Shown here: piece by piece, positions 11,771-22,776 of the stretch
Numbering within the stretch: position 1 is the stretch's first letter
How the letters are laid out: each line of letters starts with the position of its first letter
NCBI RefSeq assembly: GCF_023065955.2
Contig: NW_026622952.1
Span: 34,049,813-34,113,812 of the forward strand
Source of the DNA: Ursus arctos
Lineage: Eukaryota; Chordata; Mammalia; Carnivora; Ursidae
DNA length: 64,000 nt
Direction of reading: 5' to 3'
The notes under the pieces: generated by a model
Database searches by the model: none
Told to the model about the DNA's origin: nothing
Seen by the model: the letters and a program-made list of their open reading frames with translations, nothing else
Translations under genes and position numbers: made by a program

Positions 11771-14150
11771 TTCTTTTGAGTATGACATGCTAAGCTGTCA
11801 TACAGGTCGTTTCCTCCCCGTAGCTTCTCCTTTCTTCCTTGTCAACTCATAAGTTCTCAACCATTCTTTCCAACAGATGATTGCAGACTACTCATGTCTT
11901 ATGTACTCACTACAGCCTCCCCGGGCTCTTAATCGGTTGCCTTCATGTCCTGATATAATTGGTTAAGCTCTTTATTCTATTGCTTTCTTTGGATGGCAAA
12001 CTCAAGGTCAGAGACTATGTCTTCTGTTTGGGGTTTTGTTTGTTTGCTGTTTTACTTTACAGCAGGCCTCCTCTCCCAGAACACATGTACTCAGAACACC
12101 TTTGTCTGAGCAGAGAAGCTTGTTGACTGACTGCTTAACCTTCACGTCTGTCTTTTAGTCCACTTTCTTGAGAAGTGACAAACACGCAGTTAAAATTACT
12201 TTTGTCAGGCTAGAAAAGGGCCACTTACATTTACTTGATATTTTTGTACCAACTGGAAAAAAACAGTGAAGTGAAATTTTTAAGGGTTTCTAGCTCTATA
12301 GGAAAGCAATTGTGAATTTAAAAAAAAAACAGGTTTATCATTTTGTCTCTTTAAAGCAAAAGGAAAGAAATTCACTGTGTTAGTCTGTCTGATGCTGTGA
12401 GACCACCTTAAAATAAGACGTCACATAAAGGACATTATTATATGAAGCCTTTTCAGAAACTGCGAGGTGACCCCCTATTGTCTGAACTTTACTCAGAGTA
12501 TTAGTCATTGCATCCATTGCCGGCATATTGCTGTACTTTAGTTGAATAGTGCAATTGGTGGAGTACGTTAGCCCAAGTATCTCTTATTTGTGTAAGCCTT
12601 TTCCTGAAAAAAGTGCTATTCATTAAATGTAACAGAGGCTCTTACTGTGATTAATAAAATATTAAGGAATGAATGTTCTTAAATAGACCAAGAAATTGCC
12701 ACTCTTTTATAAACATTTATAATTGTCAGCAAATCATTAACCTTTAGATTTAGAGATGTTTTCCTCACAGTTGAAAGGATAAAAGCCAGAAATACTGTAC
12801 TCATGAAATAATGAGTTTCATAAAATATAAAATATTCATCTGTGATTCAGAGGAGTCCTGATATCATTACACTTGCCAGATTTAAAAATTTTAAAGAAAA
12901 TTTTACAATAAATTTAATCTCAAAATGAGTTAAAAGTACTAAAATATGAACCAGGCTTATGCTGAACATGGCAATAGTGTGTATTTCTACGTGATACTGA
13001 TTTAGAATTTCAAAAGTTATAAAATTACAGAATAAAAGCCTTTAAGCTTTTCATGCTATAGAAAGATGATTTCAAAGAAATAATACGTTTCGGATGGATT
13101 CTGTGAGAGAACCAAGATTCTGTTTTTACTTAATAATCTTACTACTTTATAATCATTTAATGTCATTTTGTATATAGGTAAGATTAATATATTTGTATTT
13201 TTTGTTTGTTGATTTGAAGCTTTTTGAATATATTCCTCCCTGCCCCCCCCAGTACTCCATATCATAAGTGTGTGTATTCTTTTGATACTTTCTCCCTGAA
13301 TTTACCTGGTTTTCAGTCTCTGAACATCCCTTAGCATGTTCTAGAGACAGAATTTCTTTGTAATGCTATTGACATTTTTTAGAGGGTGGGGCAGGGGGAA
13401 AGCCATATTGATTAAAAACTCTTAGGAGAGTTGAGTAAAATATCTACATAACCCATTAAAGTTATTTTCTAATAGTTAAGTCTTTCTTAGGAAAGAGGTT
13501 GCTTATAGTAAAACAAATGTTTGAGGTGGTTTTATACAAACTAGTAAAATAAAACACTGAAATGTTTTGGGGGCAAATAAATGCCTTATGAACGTGTTAG
13601 GAAATTGGAAATCACTGTCCCCAGGTATTTATAACAGTAGTACACTGCTAGAGTAGTCACTCTAATTTAAGAAATACTTATGGGGTACCTACTATGTGTT
13701 TGGCATCAGTGCTTAATATAAGATAGAAGAAATTCACTCACAAGTATACTGTATAGTAAAAAAGTAAATAATAGTTCTTATAACCCTATAGTGCTTATAG
13801 TACATATTGTTAATACGTATTGACCAGTTTCTTATAGAAATAAAATGGTTTTGTTTTTAAATTTTTACTGAGAATGTTCTCTTCTATTTCTTATAGGCCA
13901 GAGGGAGATCCAGATCTCATTTCTATATTGAACTTTACGAAACATAGACAAAACTAAATCATTACTGAAGGTCGAAACCAAAACATAATACCATTTTGAG
14001 TGATAGTGCTAGACTGTTAGGCTGATGGCTAAGTTCACATTTTAGTGTAAATCACGAAATAGACGAAAACAAAAAACAAGGCCCTGTACTGGCCCAAGAA
14101 AGATGTAATGCTTCATTGGTTGGGTTTTTAGGCTTCGAGGATGTATGGTG
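11771..14150. other. Mostly unique non-coding DNA
   Basis: No coding exon is supported. 11860-12035 may be a decayed sense L2 3' end ('ggtcagagactatgtcttct'). 13660-13735 contains 'ggtacctactatgtgtttgg', a likely antisense MIR/L2 scrap. The rest is AT-rich sequence without recognisable elements. Confidence 0.5.
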
Positions 14151-14151
14151 C

Positions 14152-14592
14152 CCCGGGGCTACTTTAACAAATGATTATAAACCAGGTGGCTTAAAACAAT
14201 AGAAATGTATTCTCTCATAGTCCTGGAGGCTAGAAGTCCAACAGTCACAGTGCCAGCAGGCCGTGGTTGGCCTGAAGGCTTGAGGGGAGAGCCTTCCTTG
14301 CTCTTCCAGCTTCCAGTGGCCCAGGCGTTGTTTGGCTAGTGGCTGAATCACGCCGGTGTCCGCGTCTGTCTTCACATGGTCGTCTTACCTCTGTCTGCTT
14401 ATGTCCTCTCCTCACCTTGTTATGTATTCATGTAACCGCGACACCAGTCCTTGGTGGACTTAGGGCCCACCCCAGCACAGTAAGCCTTCGTCTTACCTGT
14501 CTATACCCGCAGAGGCCTAATTTCCAACTAAGATCGCATGCTGAGGTTCTGGGTGGATGTGTGTTTTCAGCCTACTATTCAACCTACTACAG
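14152..14592 (-). mobile_element. MLT1-type MaLR solo LTR, antisense
   Basis: The plus strand reads as the reverse complement of a mammalian MaLR (ERVL-related) LTR: 'aaaccaggtggcttaaaaca', 'tcatagtcctggaggctaga', 'ccagcttccagtggcccagg', 'ggacttagggcccacccc', ending near 'tattcaacctactaca'. No gag, pol or env remnants lie next to it, so it is a solo LTR. It is old and divergent. ORFs at 14175-14375 and 14339-14683 fall in it and are not genes. Confidence 0.75.
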
Positions 14593-14746
14593 AGGGATAG
14601 AAAGTAGCATGGGAGAAGCAGGGAAAAAATGGTTTTCTTTGCTGGCCTCAGTTTTTTGCTTTCTCATTTCTTGGTGGGTTTAGATAAGTTACAATTGTGC
14701 CTTCATACCTTCGTGCTCTGACTCTTTTTAAAGATATTTTATCTGC

Positions 14747-14937
14747 TGGGCACCTGCGTGGCTCAGTCGGTTAAGCATCTGACTCTTGATTTCGACTCAG
14801 CTCATGATCTCAGGGGGTGAGATTGAGTCCTGCATCGGGCTCGTGCTCAGTGTGGAATCTGCTCGAGATTCCCTCTCGCTGCCCATCATCCCCTCTCAAA
14901 ATAAATAAATAAAATCTTAAAAAAAAAAAAAAAAAAG
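14747..14937 (+). mobile_element. SINEC (CAN-SINE), sense
   Basis: It starts 'tgggcacctgcgtggctcag' and ends with AATAAATAAAATCTT and a poly(A) of about 17. A perfect 16-bp target-site duplication, aagatattttatctgc, flanks it at 14731-14746 and 14938-14953. The body ('gactcttgatttcgactcag', 'cagtgtggaatctgctcgag') belongs to an older SINEC subfamily than the copy at 10906. The surviving perfect duplication still indicates a carnivore-era insertion. Confidence 0.95.
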
Positions 14938-14953
14938 AAGATATTTTATCTGC

Positions 14954-16804
14954 CAAAACTGACATTTGCCTCTTTTCTCCCGAGTTTCACATTATGGGAA
15001 ACTATAATAAGAGAGCCATAGAATATTGAGTGCTTGCTGTTCAGTCATAGAGGAAATGAAAATTTAGTTTCTATGCTTCTTGTGTATTGTCAGAATTTGA
15101 AAATCTAAGAAGAAACAAAAAACTATTGAGACTGTCATACTATAGATACAGCACTCAGAACATATAAACTTTCTAGTTGTAAATTTAGCTTTATGGTGTA
15201 TGGTGTGGTTATTAGTTGTAATGAACATTATGTGGGTATGGTCTTGTGCCTCCCAATTTCCCTCTATGTTTGAAACTTATAAACTATTTTTTAATGAAAA
15301 AAATAAGTGGTATAATAAATGAACTTTATGATTATCAGCAAAGCTTATTTGTAATTTATTCAAAAAAATTACCCTTGGCTTTCCATTTAAGTTGCAACAT
15401 GGAAATATCCATACATACCAGGAAATTGTTTTAAAATAGCAACCATATTTTAATAAACGCTTGAAATAGTTCTCTGTGAAAATGGATATCTAGGTCAGGA
15501 ATTTCAAGAGGTTTATCATCATCTTTCAAGACAATAAATGATACACTGAAGTCTAAAGTGTTATATTCCCAAGGAGTGATGGATGAGATCCTTTCTTGGG
15601 AGCGGCTGTTGGTTAATTAGATGGGAGAGACCCTTTCAGGGCAGTGGCGTAGGGAGGCTGCAGGTGAGGGAAGAGCCTTGGTGCTCACACTGTATATACC
15701 TGGCTTGTAATTCCGGGGCAGGTCAGCCCCGCCAGCAGGAGGATATAGAGATAGAGATAGAGATAAAATAGAACACTATGGAATATGGCTTAAACCCTTC
15801 TCTGTGAACTCACTCCCTGTAAATACCCAATCTTAGAGTGTTGGAGTGGTCTCTGCCCCTTTGGGGAGGTGAGGGGTGGAGAATGGGAAGGGGTTCTGAA
15901 TCAGGAACTTCTCTACCAGTCAGATATTTTGCTGTGTTTGTCAATGGGGTTCACCTACTGAGATTTCTCATTTAGACATGAAAGCATATCTACTTACCTT
16001 GTTGGATAATCACTCAGCTTTCTCTTCAACTGGCGGGATATTTTTACTACATTTCCACATTTCTGAAGTACATACATGTTTTCCCTAGGTGTGACTTGCC
16101 CACAACTTACCGTGAGCCCAGAGGCTGGTTGGGGGAGAGCCATGGGTAAATTACACACCTTTCCCTGTCTTTCTTGTCTACATGGCATTTACAATCGCAG
16201 TTGATTTTTATAAAACAATATGCATTTTAAACAAATATTTGACAGCTTTTCTAACATATATTTTACCATATGAAAGTGTATCTGAATCTTATTGCAGAAT
16301 ATTTTTCTATGGAGGATATTCCAAAAATGACTGGCCTGGGAAGATTTGGGTTGGGTACGCCTTCCTCACTCTGTTGCTCAGTTTACCTCCTCTGTTGTAG
16401 GAATTGACACCATCTTCCTTGAAATGAACTTGAGGTACGCTGCTGTTTAAGGAAGTCAGGGAGACCCAGGACTCACCTCATGAGTTCCTCAGGTCACACG
16501 GGAGAAAGAGGAAGGAGTGATGATCTGACTTATAAAACTTAAATTCCTAATAATATTATCAAGTCATTACATAGATTAAAAAAAATGTTTGCCAGTTTAA
16601 AATGTTTTGGAGCTCAGAGGCAACAAATAAAAGGCATAAAAATGTTTCACTGTCATTTATTTCATTAAATACCTAATTTCTCACACTTTGTTCAGAACCA
16701 AATTACTTTGTTAACTTGTTTTCCTTATAGTATTAAAATCCCCAGTGTATTTGACAGTGGTCTGATCTCTCTTCCCATGGGCCATGGAGCATAAGGACAA
16801 GGTG
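14954..16804. other. Unique non-coding DNA
   Basis: No gene or assignable transposon is seen. 15583-15740 is locally richer in GC but resembles nothing I know. A hexanucleotide microsatellite at 15741-15766 is listed separately. Confidence 0.5.
15741..15766 (+). repeat. (GATAGA)n microsatellite
   Basis: About three to four tandem copies of a GATAGA/AGATAG hexamer (gatatagagatagagatag...). The tract is short. Confidence 0.85.
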
Positions 16805-16990
16805 TACCTCACCGGATATCAGAGACGTGAGTTCTAGTCTGTGCCCCACTGTCCACTGCCTAACTTGGGCTGGATAACAAAATCTTAAATAACAACTCAA
16901 AAGACCTTTAAAAAAGGACTGGTTTGGAATAGAAGATCTCAGAGATTCTTTCAGCTCTGAAATTCTTTTATTGTACTTTAAACTGACACG
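16805..16990 (+). repeat. MIR (MIR3-like) SINE, sense
   Basis: 'gacgtgagttctagtctgtg', then 'tgcctaacttgggctggata', then 'agagattctttcagctctga' and 'aattctt' match MIR3 in order. In MIR3, 'gggttctagtcc' is followed by 'cttgggcaag' and finally 'ccttccagctctgaaattct'. The copy is old. The minus-strand ORF at 16733-16996 covers it and is fortuitous. Confidence 0.7.
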
Positions 16991-17256
16991 TAACACCCCT
17001 CTTTTCAGGTGTACATTATCGTAAACTACAACTATGTTCTTTCCCTGTACCTACATGGAAATTTTCCTGATAATGAAAATAACGCATTCCTTTTTTTTTT
17101 TATGATCTTTTTCAGTTATGTTGGTTTGTTTAGGAATAAATAACCCAGTTTGATGTATTAATTTTATTAGATCCCCCTTCAGTCCTCTATTAGGCTTTGT
17201 AGCAACAAATTCTTTAATTATTTCCCAGGAGCGTTTAAGTGAATTGAAAACAAAAT

Positions 17257-17259
<3 letters not shown>

Positions 17260-17297
<38 letters not shown>
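17260..17297 (+). repeat. (TG)n microsatellite
   Basis: Nineteen uninterrupted TG dinucleotides. Pure dinucleotide tracts of this length are usually polymorphic in mammals. Confidence 0.97.
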
Positions 17298-17300
<3 letters not shown>

Positions 17301-18582
17301 AATTAGCATTAGTATTAACATTATCTCTTCTTTGTTTCCAGTAATAATAGTTACTAATTTATCTATGTTTTAAGCTACTGGACAATTACTTTGGGGAAAA
17401 AAGTAATCTGGATATTTAAAATAAGTGATTTAAAGAGAAGATCCATAAATCAAAGATGATGAGATTATTTTAGTATTTCTTTTATACAGTTAGCCAGAAG
17501 AGTCAGCAAGTGATTTTTTTTTAAAGTTTGTGTTTATTTGTACAAATATCTGATGGAAACATTGTTTCTAATAATTTTCATTCTTGAATATGGATAAGCA
17601 TCTGAGTTTCTGCATAAATGAATTCTTCAAACTAGAATAAAGAAACAAGCTGAGATTTTTATCTCTGTTTTGTTTAGTATTAAGCTCTGCTACCATATGC
17701 CCCAATTTCATAATTTTACAGTAGTAAAATAGAATTAAAACCTTAACTGCCACATTTTCGATTCACCTAATTCATATTTCATGTGTTACAGTTCAAAAGA
17801 ATTATGTAACGCTAGATAGTGAAGGACTTACCAAGATCATGAGAAAATCAAGACCCAGAGAATTTAAGAAATTTGACTGTGGATATCTGTAGATATTGGT
17901 GGAAAGAGACCCAGAAACCAGTTCTGGATTCTTACCTAGTATTCTTACCCTTGGACCAGTATTTTGTTAAAGTAATAGCATCGGCCTTAGAAAAAATAAA
18001 ATAGCTATCTTTCTGTCTGTGTAATATATATGTAAAATCCTGCTTTATATTAAATATAAAGGAGTGATTTTAATAATGTTTTTTTTTCTTCTGTTGTGTC
18101 AGATATCCCCGGACATTTGGAAGAGTTCCTATAAATTTGAATTTTTTAATTACAAAATATCCAGCTGGGACCGGGCCATTTTTAGAAATGAGTAATAGAA
18201 TCATAGAGTTGGAATGAATCTCAAACGGCTGTGAATACTAACTTATCCCTTGGGTAAGGTCATCATTAAAAAGTATGGAAGTTTCTTATATACTGTTGGA
18301 ACTAGTTTCATGCTGGGCCCCTAATGTCATTTATCTGGCTATATTGTCCTAAGTGACTTATTTATTAACTAGTAGGAATAATATATTAATGCTATGTTAT
18401 AAATTTGATAATCAAACCATATTTAGACCAAACAGATGAAGGCAACCCCTAATTTATTTAAATCTCTATTTTAAAACTGTGCCTGGAACTCAAAAACGAT
18501 TTCCTCAAAATACTGTAGGTTTCACAGGATAACCTGCAAAATCTTGTTTAACCCAGAGTATAACATAAGATGACCAATTCTT

Positions 18583-18612
18583 AAAAAAAAAAAAGAAGAA
18601 GAAGAAGAAGAA
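18583..18612 (+). repeat. Poly(A) plus (GAA)n tract
   Basis: Twelve A residues followed by six GAA units. It could be the relic tail of an old retroposon, but no body is recognisable upstream. Confidence 0.85.
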
Positions 18613-19689
18613 CTATTCTATAATATTCATTCTCAGTCCTGAAGGCCAGGAACACAGTTCCTTTGGTTAAATATTTGGACTTGAACCTTACTTGCCGCTT
18701 CCTATAGTACACCATCTAGAAGATGTATATAGATTATTTCAGTGTGGGGAAAGGAAAGGGAACAGCAAACCTTAATGACTGCAAAGAGGTGAAAGGGTCC
18801 TAGGACATTGAAAGGATCCTTGGCTAATCTTTGCCAGAAGTGAAAATAAAATACATTGGTAACACTACCATACTTTAGAGCTTCTGCAAACACCAGGTGA
18901 GAGTTTGACATTAGAGATTTCCTCTGGTGTATATCCATCCTGCAGGGGGCTCTCAAAACTCTTCACCATGAGAGTGGGTCAGTTCTGAGATTTTTTGAAG
19001 CTTGCGTGTCCTTAGACAACTACCCTCAAAGCCAAACTCCCCTTGACCCCCAGGTAAGTTGCAGCACATTTGGTTGCAAAGCCCTGAAACTTTTCCATTT
19101 GAATAAGACAATTACAGTGTTTTAAGTAAATTAGACTTGGGGCCATATTTTGAGCCATGTAAATGACGATGGGTATTGTTCTTCTTGTGCAGAAATCCTC
19201 TAGTAACAGAATTTGCCAGATCTATCAATAAGAAGAAAATTATACTAGCCTTGAATTTTATTTGGGTTTCTTTCACTGACCATTTTCTTGTGGAAATTTT
19301 AATGAGCAGTGAAAATGACCAAAAGGTGGACAGCCAGGGGGAGGACAATAAAGATAATCTAAAACATACTTAATTATCCTCAGTATAATAAAATCTTGAC
19401 TATAATGGGGACAATGCAAGAACATTCAGACTATGTAAAAGCATTTTAAAGTGGCCTTCCACTGTTAGGAGAGCAAATATGCCACTGCATAGTGTCTGTT
19501 GGATGAGCTTTCTCATATGTATAAAAATAAATCTATTATTACTTTTATATGTCTATTATTATAAATTAAGTAGATTACTCATAAAAATAAGTACTGAAGA
19601 AATAAAAATGAAATTGAGATAATCATAGATGAGTAGATAATTTAAGCAGTATTCCTAATGATAGCACAGTGCATCTTAGTCTGTGCAGA

Positions 19690-19821
19690 GCATCAGAGGC
19701 AGAGGGAGAAGCAGACTCCCCTCTGAGCAGGGAGCCCGATGTGGGGCTCCATCCCAGGACCCAGAGATCATGACCTGAGCTGAAAGCAGATGCTTAACTG
19801 ACTGAATTACACAGGCACCCC
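19690..19821 (-). mobile_element. SINEC (CAN-SINE), antisense, 3'-truncated
   Basis: The plus strand reads as a reversed SINEC: 'agagggagaagcagactccc', 'gggagcccgatgtggggctc', 'gatcatgacctgagctgaaa', ending at the head 'cacaggcacccc'. The CT-rich end and poly(A) tail expected on the left are missing or decayed, so the copy is incomplete and relatively old. Confidence 0.9.
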
Positions 19822-20586
19822 TTATTCCCCCAGTTTCTAAAAATTATATTCACAAGTCCACTTTTATTTTAAAACTTCATTAAATCATTATTACAACCAT
19901 ACATCATTAAGATGGTTAAATTTCATTTTATTGGAATACAGCTGTCAGGACTCTTCCTCTCTATCATTATTTCCAATTAAACTTGCCTGAAAAGTTTAGA
20001 GTAGTTTAATTACTAAAGATACCCAGGTTAGGGTGGGGGGCTGGTTTCCTTCAGTGAATTCCTTAATTTTAGAAATTTCGAGGGATTTTTTTGTCTTGCA
20101 CATAAATTATAGAGTAGAGGCTAAGACCTCCATTCTTTCTAGAACCTTGAGCTTTTTATATTATTCTGCCTAAATATAATTGTAACTGCCTTTTTCTTAT
20201 CCTAAGGTTTTTATATTTCTGTTTTCAGGGGTTTTTTTCCTGATTAGACTAGAAGTAGGTCTCTGTTACATATTTTTTTCAAATCTTACCTCCCATAATT
20301 TATAATTGTTTTTCTTTTCTCTCTTTTCTAATTAGTAACCTCTGCTCAATCTAATTGATTCACCTTTGCTTGTTTTCCTTGAACATAATTATGGCTATTA
20401 ATATGCTGGCGAGTACAGCTTTGTCCCTATTCCATGTGTAGGTGTTCTTTTTTAAATCATTATTCTGTGTACATTTTGCAACTGCAGATTTATTTTTCTA
20501 GGTTTTTTCTAGGCAATTGAATCAGATAATGTGATGGAGAATGTTAGCTTTTAAAAGATCAATTCAGATTTTCTTTGCATTTTTTA
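19822..20586. other. Unique AT-rich stretch
   Basis: No gene or repeat is recognised in about 0.8 kb between the SINEC and the hAT-like sequence. Confidence 0.5.
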
Positions 20587-20960
20587 CAGTGGTCTTCAAA
20601 CTTTTGGCTTACATTTTCACTACAAGAATTTTGAAAAACTAAATATCCCCTTACACATTTTTTAGCTAAAATCTAATGTTTTTTATCACAAGTAATAACA
20701 GTTGCAAAGGAGTAATTTCCATGTGTGACAAATATTGATATTTTGAATAAAACTACTTACATCACAATTTTAAATGTGCATTACTATTAATAAATGATAA
20801 ATGTCCTAACAATTTTATGCTATCATTTATTTATAAATTAAGAAACTGACAATTTGTTACTTTAAATATTTTATGTTCTCTTCGAGACATATTTTCATTC
20901 TACTTTCCCAAGAATATTTTATTTTAATGCAATTTACTTTTATTTAAAAGTAATGTTATT
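20587..20960 (+). repeat. Possible hAT/Charlie DNA transposon remnant
   Basis: It opens with 'acagtggtcttcaaactttt', close to the hAT terminal inverted repeat CAGTGGTTTTCAAACTTTT. It continues through AT-rich sequence such as 'gttgcaaaggagtaatttcc' that suggests an old Charlie-type non-autonomous element. The opposite terminus is not identified, so the right end is approximate and the family is unnamed. Confidence 0.4.
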
Positions 20961-21510
20961 TATTCTTGAAAGTTCTTTATTTGCAGCCATATATGTAAAG
21001 AAAAATTGGAGTTAAAATTATTTTCTAGAACCACAAGTTTCTAAGAGCTAGAAACCAAATTTCTGCTTTTAGTTTTTAATATAATCAGTACACACTTGAT
21101 CCAAAAACAAATATGCATATTTGATTTAAAAAATGACCATAAAAATAAAATTCTATTGGAAATGTATCTCCTATTGAGATGGGACGTTAAAAGTGTTTGT
21201 AATACTTTGTTTTATTGGGGTACACTTTAATTGTTCTTTGCTCTTCAGTTTGCTGCTCTATAGTATTTATTGGGGCATTGCCCCATGGTAAGGTTTTGGA
21301 TAGTTGTCTTTTCTTTTTTTGAGTGTAGGTAAGAAATGAAAATTTCTTCTGCAGCTACCTTTTCAGGCAAATCAGTATCAAGGCCTGAAATTGATTCCTT
21401 TAAAGCTATTCAGGCATGCACAACTCTCAGAATGGCTTTTCTTACTCCCAGAATTACAGATACCACAACTTGAAGACCTTTTATCTAATATATGTTTCTA
21501 CGAATGATTG
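20961..21510. other. Unique AT-rich stretch
   Basis: No gene is seen. It may include the rest of the hAT-like remnant, which I cannot delimit. Confidence 0.45.
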
Positions 21511-21699
21511 TTTTGTTTTGTTTTGTTTTGTTTTTGGAAAAGGAGAAAGGGGCAGAGGGAGCGGGAGAGAGAGAATCTTAAGCAGGCTCCACACCCAGAG
21601 TGGAGCCTGATGCAGGGCTTGGTCTCACGATCCTGAGGTCATGACCTGAGCCAACATCAAGAGTCAGATGTTTAACTGACTGAGCCACCCAGGTGCCCC
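21511..21699 (-). mobile_element. SINEC (CAN-SINE), antisense, with (TTTTG)n tail
   Basis: The plus strand begins with a (TTTTG)n tract, the reverse of an A-rich tail. It continues 'gggagagagagaatcttaag', 'cagggcttggtctcacgatc', 'gacctgagccaacatcaaga' and ends with the head 'gagccacccaggtgcccc'. Short imperfect flanks (cgaatga left, tgaatga right) look like an eroded target-site duplication. It is an older SINEC subfamily copy. Confidence 0.92.
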
Positions 21700-22034
21700 A
21701 TGAATGACTATATTTCTTAAAAAGCATATTCTTTATTTGTAGATATCAACATTTGCTCTGTATCTACTAAGGCAAATTCAAATTTATTAATTATTTAGAT
21801 GACTGAGTGTGATTCCACTGGGGTACTGTTTAGCATTGTGGATGAGGCAGGTCTTCTTTTTGAGGACCTGCCCCTTGTGTTTTAAGATACCTAGTGTTTG
21901 TACCTCTTGTCCATAGACACCAAACAGATTTTGTGGTGACCCAAACACCTCTCCTTCCCACACCACCTTTCCCACATTCTCAGGCAAGAGGGACTATCCC
22001 TGATTGAAAATCACTGATTGAAATCCCCAGTATT
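21700..22034. other. Unique spacer
   Basis: No gene or repeat is recognised. A 66-codon minus-strand ORF (21787-21987) has no recognisable motif. Confidence 0.45.
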
Positions 22035-22345
22035 CTTCTAAAGTCTGTTGGCTTTTTCATGTATTTAAAAGACCTGTTAAATTTTTGAAGTCTTCCACTA
22101 TAGTTTTGTTTCTGTTCATTTTTTAATGAGTTTCTTACTTTCTGCTTTATTTGCTACAGAGTTCATGCCTACTCTGTCTTCATTGTAGATTGCAGCCTTA
22201 ATAGATCCTTTTAATCCAAATTAATGCTTTTTTGTATCAGAGATTATTACCTTATCTGATATTAATACTGTATCCCCTGCTTTCTTTTTGATTCAGCTTT
22301 CCTGGTTTATGTGTGCCTATAGCTTTACATTTAACCTTCCCATCG
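22035..22345 (-). repeat. L1 ORF2-region fragment, antisense, ancient
   Basis: 'attaccttatctgatattaa' followed by 'cccctgctttctttttgatt' and 'ccttcc' matches the reverse complement of the L1 ORF2 segment that RepeatMasker often reports for L1M families. It is strongly decayed, with no reading frame surviving. The subfamily cannot be named by eye. Confidence 0.55.
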
Positions 22346-22685
22346 TAGCTGCTGCTTTGTACTGTTTTGGTCCTCACAAGGAGAATGGGTTGCAAGTCAT
22401 GTTGTTCCATTTCTCTTAGACCTGCCCCCATCTACACACCTCCCCTTCATTGGAGGTGACGTGAGCCACATTTCATCAGGATTTCCCCTCTACGAGCTCT
22501 CTGACTCAGCAGAGGTTTCTCAGGATGGGCAGTGCAAATTCATTAGAAGAATCTTCCTTCTAAGTGGTCACAGCTATCGCAGAACTAGCTGAGATACCCA
22601 CACAGGTTTTGTAATGTGATGGGCTCCTTCAGTGCTGGGTTATCTCCTGGCTTTATATCCGTTAGCCATTTCAGTTGTCATTCTG
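22346..22685. other. Unique spacer
   Basis: Mixed-composition sequence without an ORF, repeat or RNA gene that I recognise. Confidence 0.45.
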
Positions 22686-22776
22686 AGAAGGAGAAGCAGG
22701 GAGCCCGATGTGGGACTTGATCTCAGGATCTGAGCTGAAGGCAGGCAGTTAACCCACTGAGCCACCCAGGCACCTC
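22686..22776 (-). mobile_element. SINEC (CAN-SINE), antisense, 5' half only
   Basis: Only the tRNA-related half survives: 'gagcccgatgtgggacttga', 'gatctgagctgaaggcaggc', 'ccactgagccacccaggcac'. The CT-rich portion and tail are absent. It is a truncated, older copy. Confidence 0.88.

Larger units (their letters stand above)
16991..19689. other. Mostly unique DNA with small old repeat scraps
   Basis: No coding exon is supported. Besides the (TG)n and (GAA)n tracts listed separately, 17840-17960 resembles an antisense MIR ('acccagagaatttaagaaat') and 18184-18260 resembles an antisense MIR3 ('agaatcatagagttggaatg'). ORFs at 19112-19373 on both strands are chance frames. Confidence 0.45.

Noticed and set aside
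13890..13950. Splice-acceptor-like 'ttcttatag' followed by a short open stretch
   Set aside because: No matching donor or conserved frame follows. Such acceptor-like sites are frequent in AT-rich DNA.
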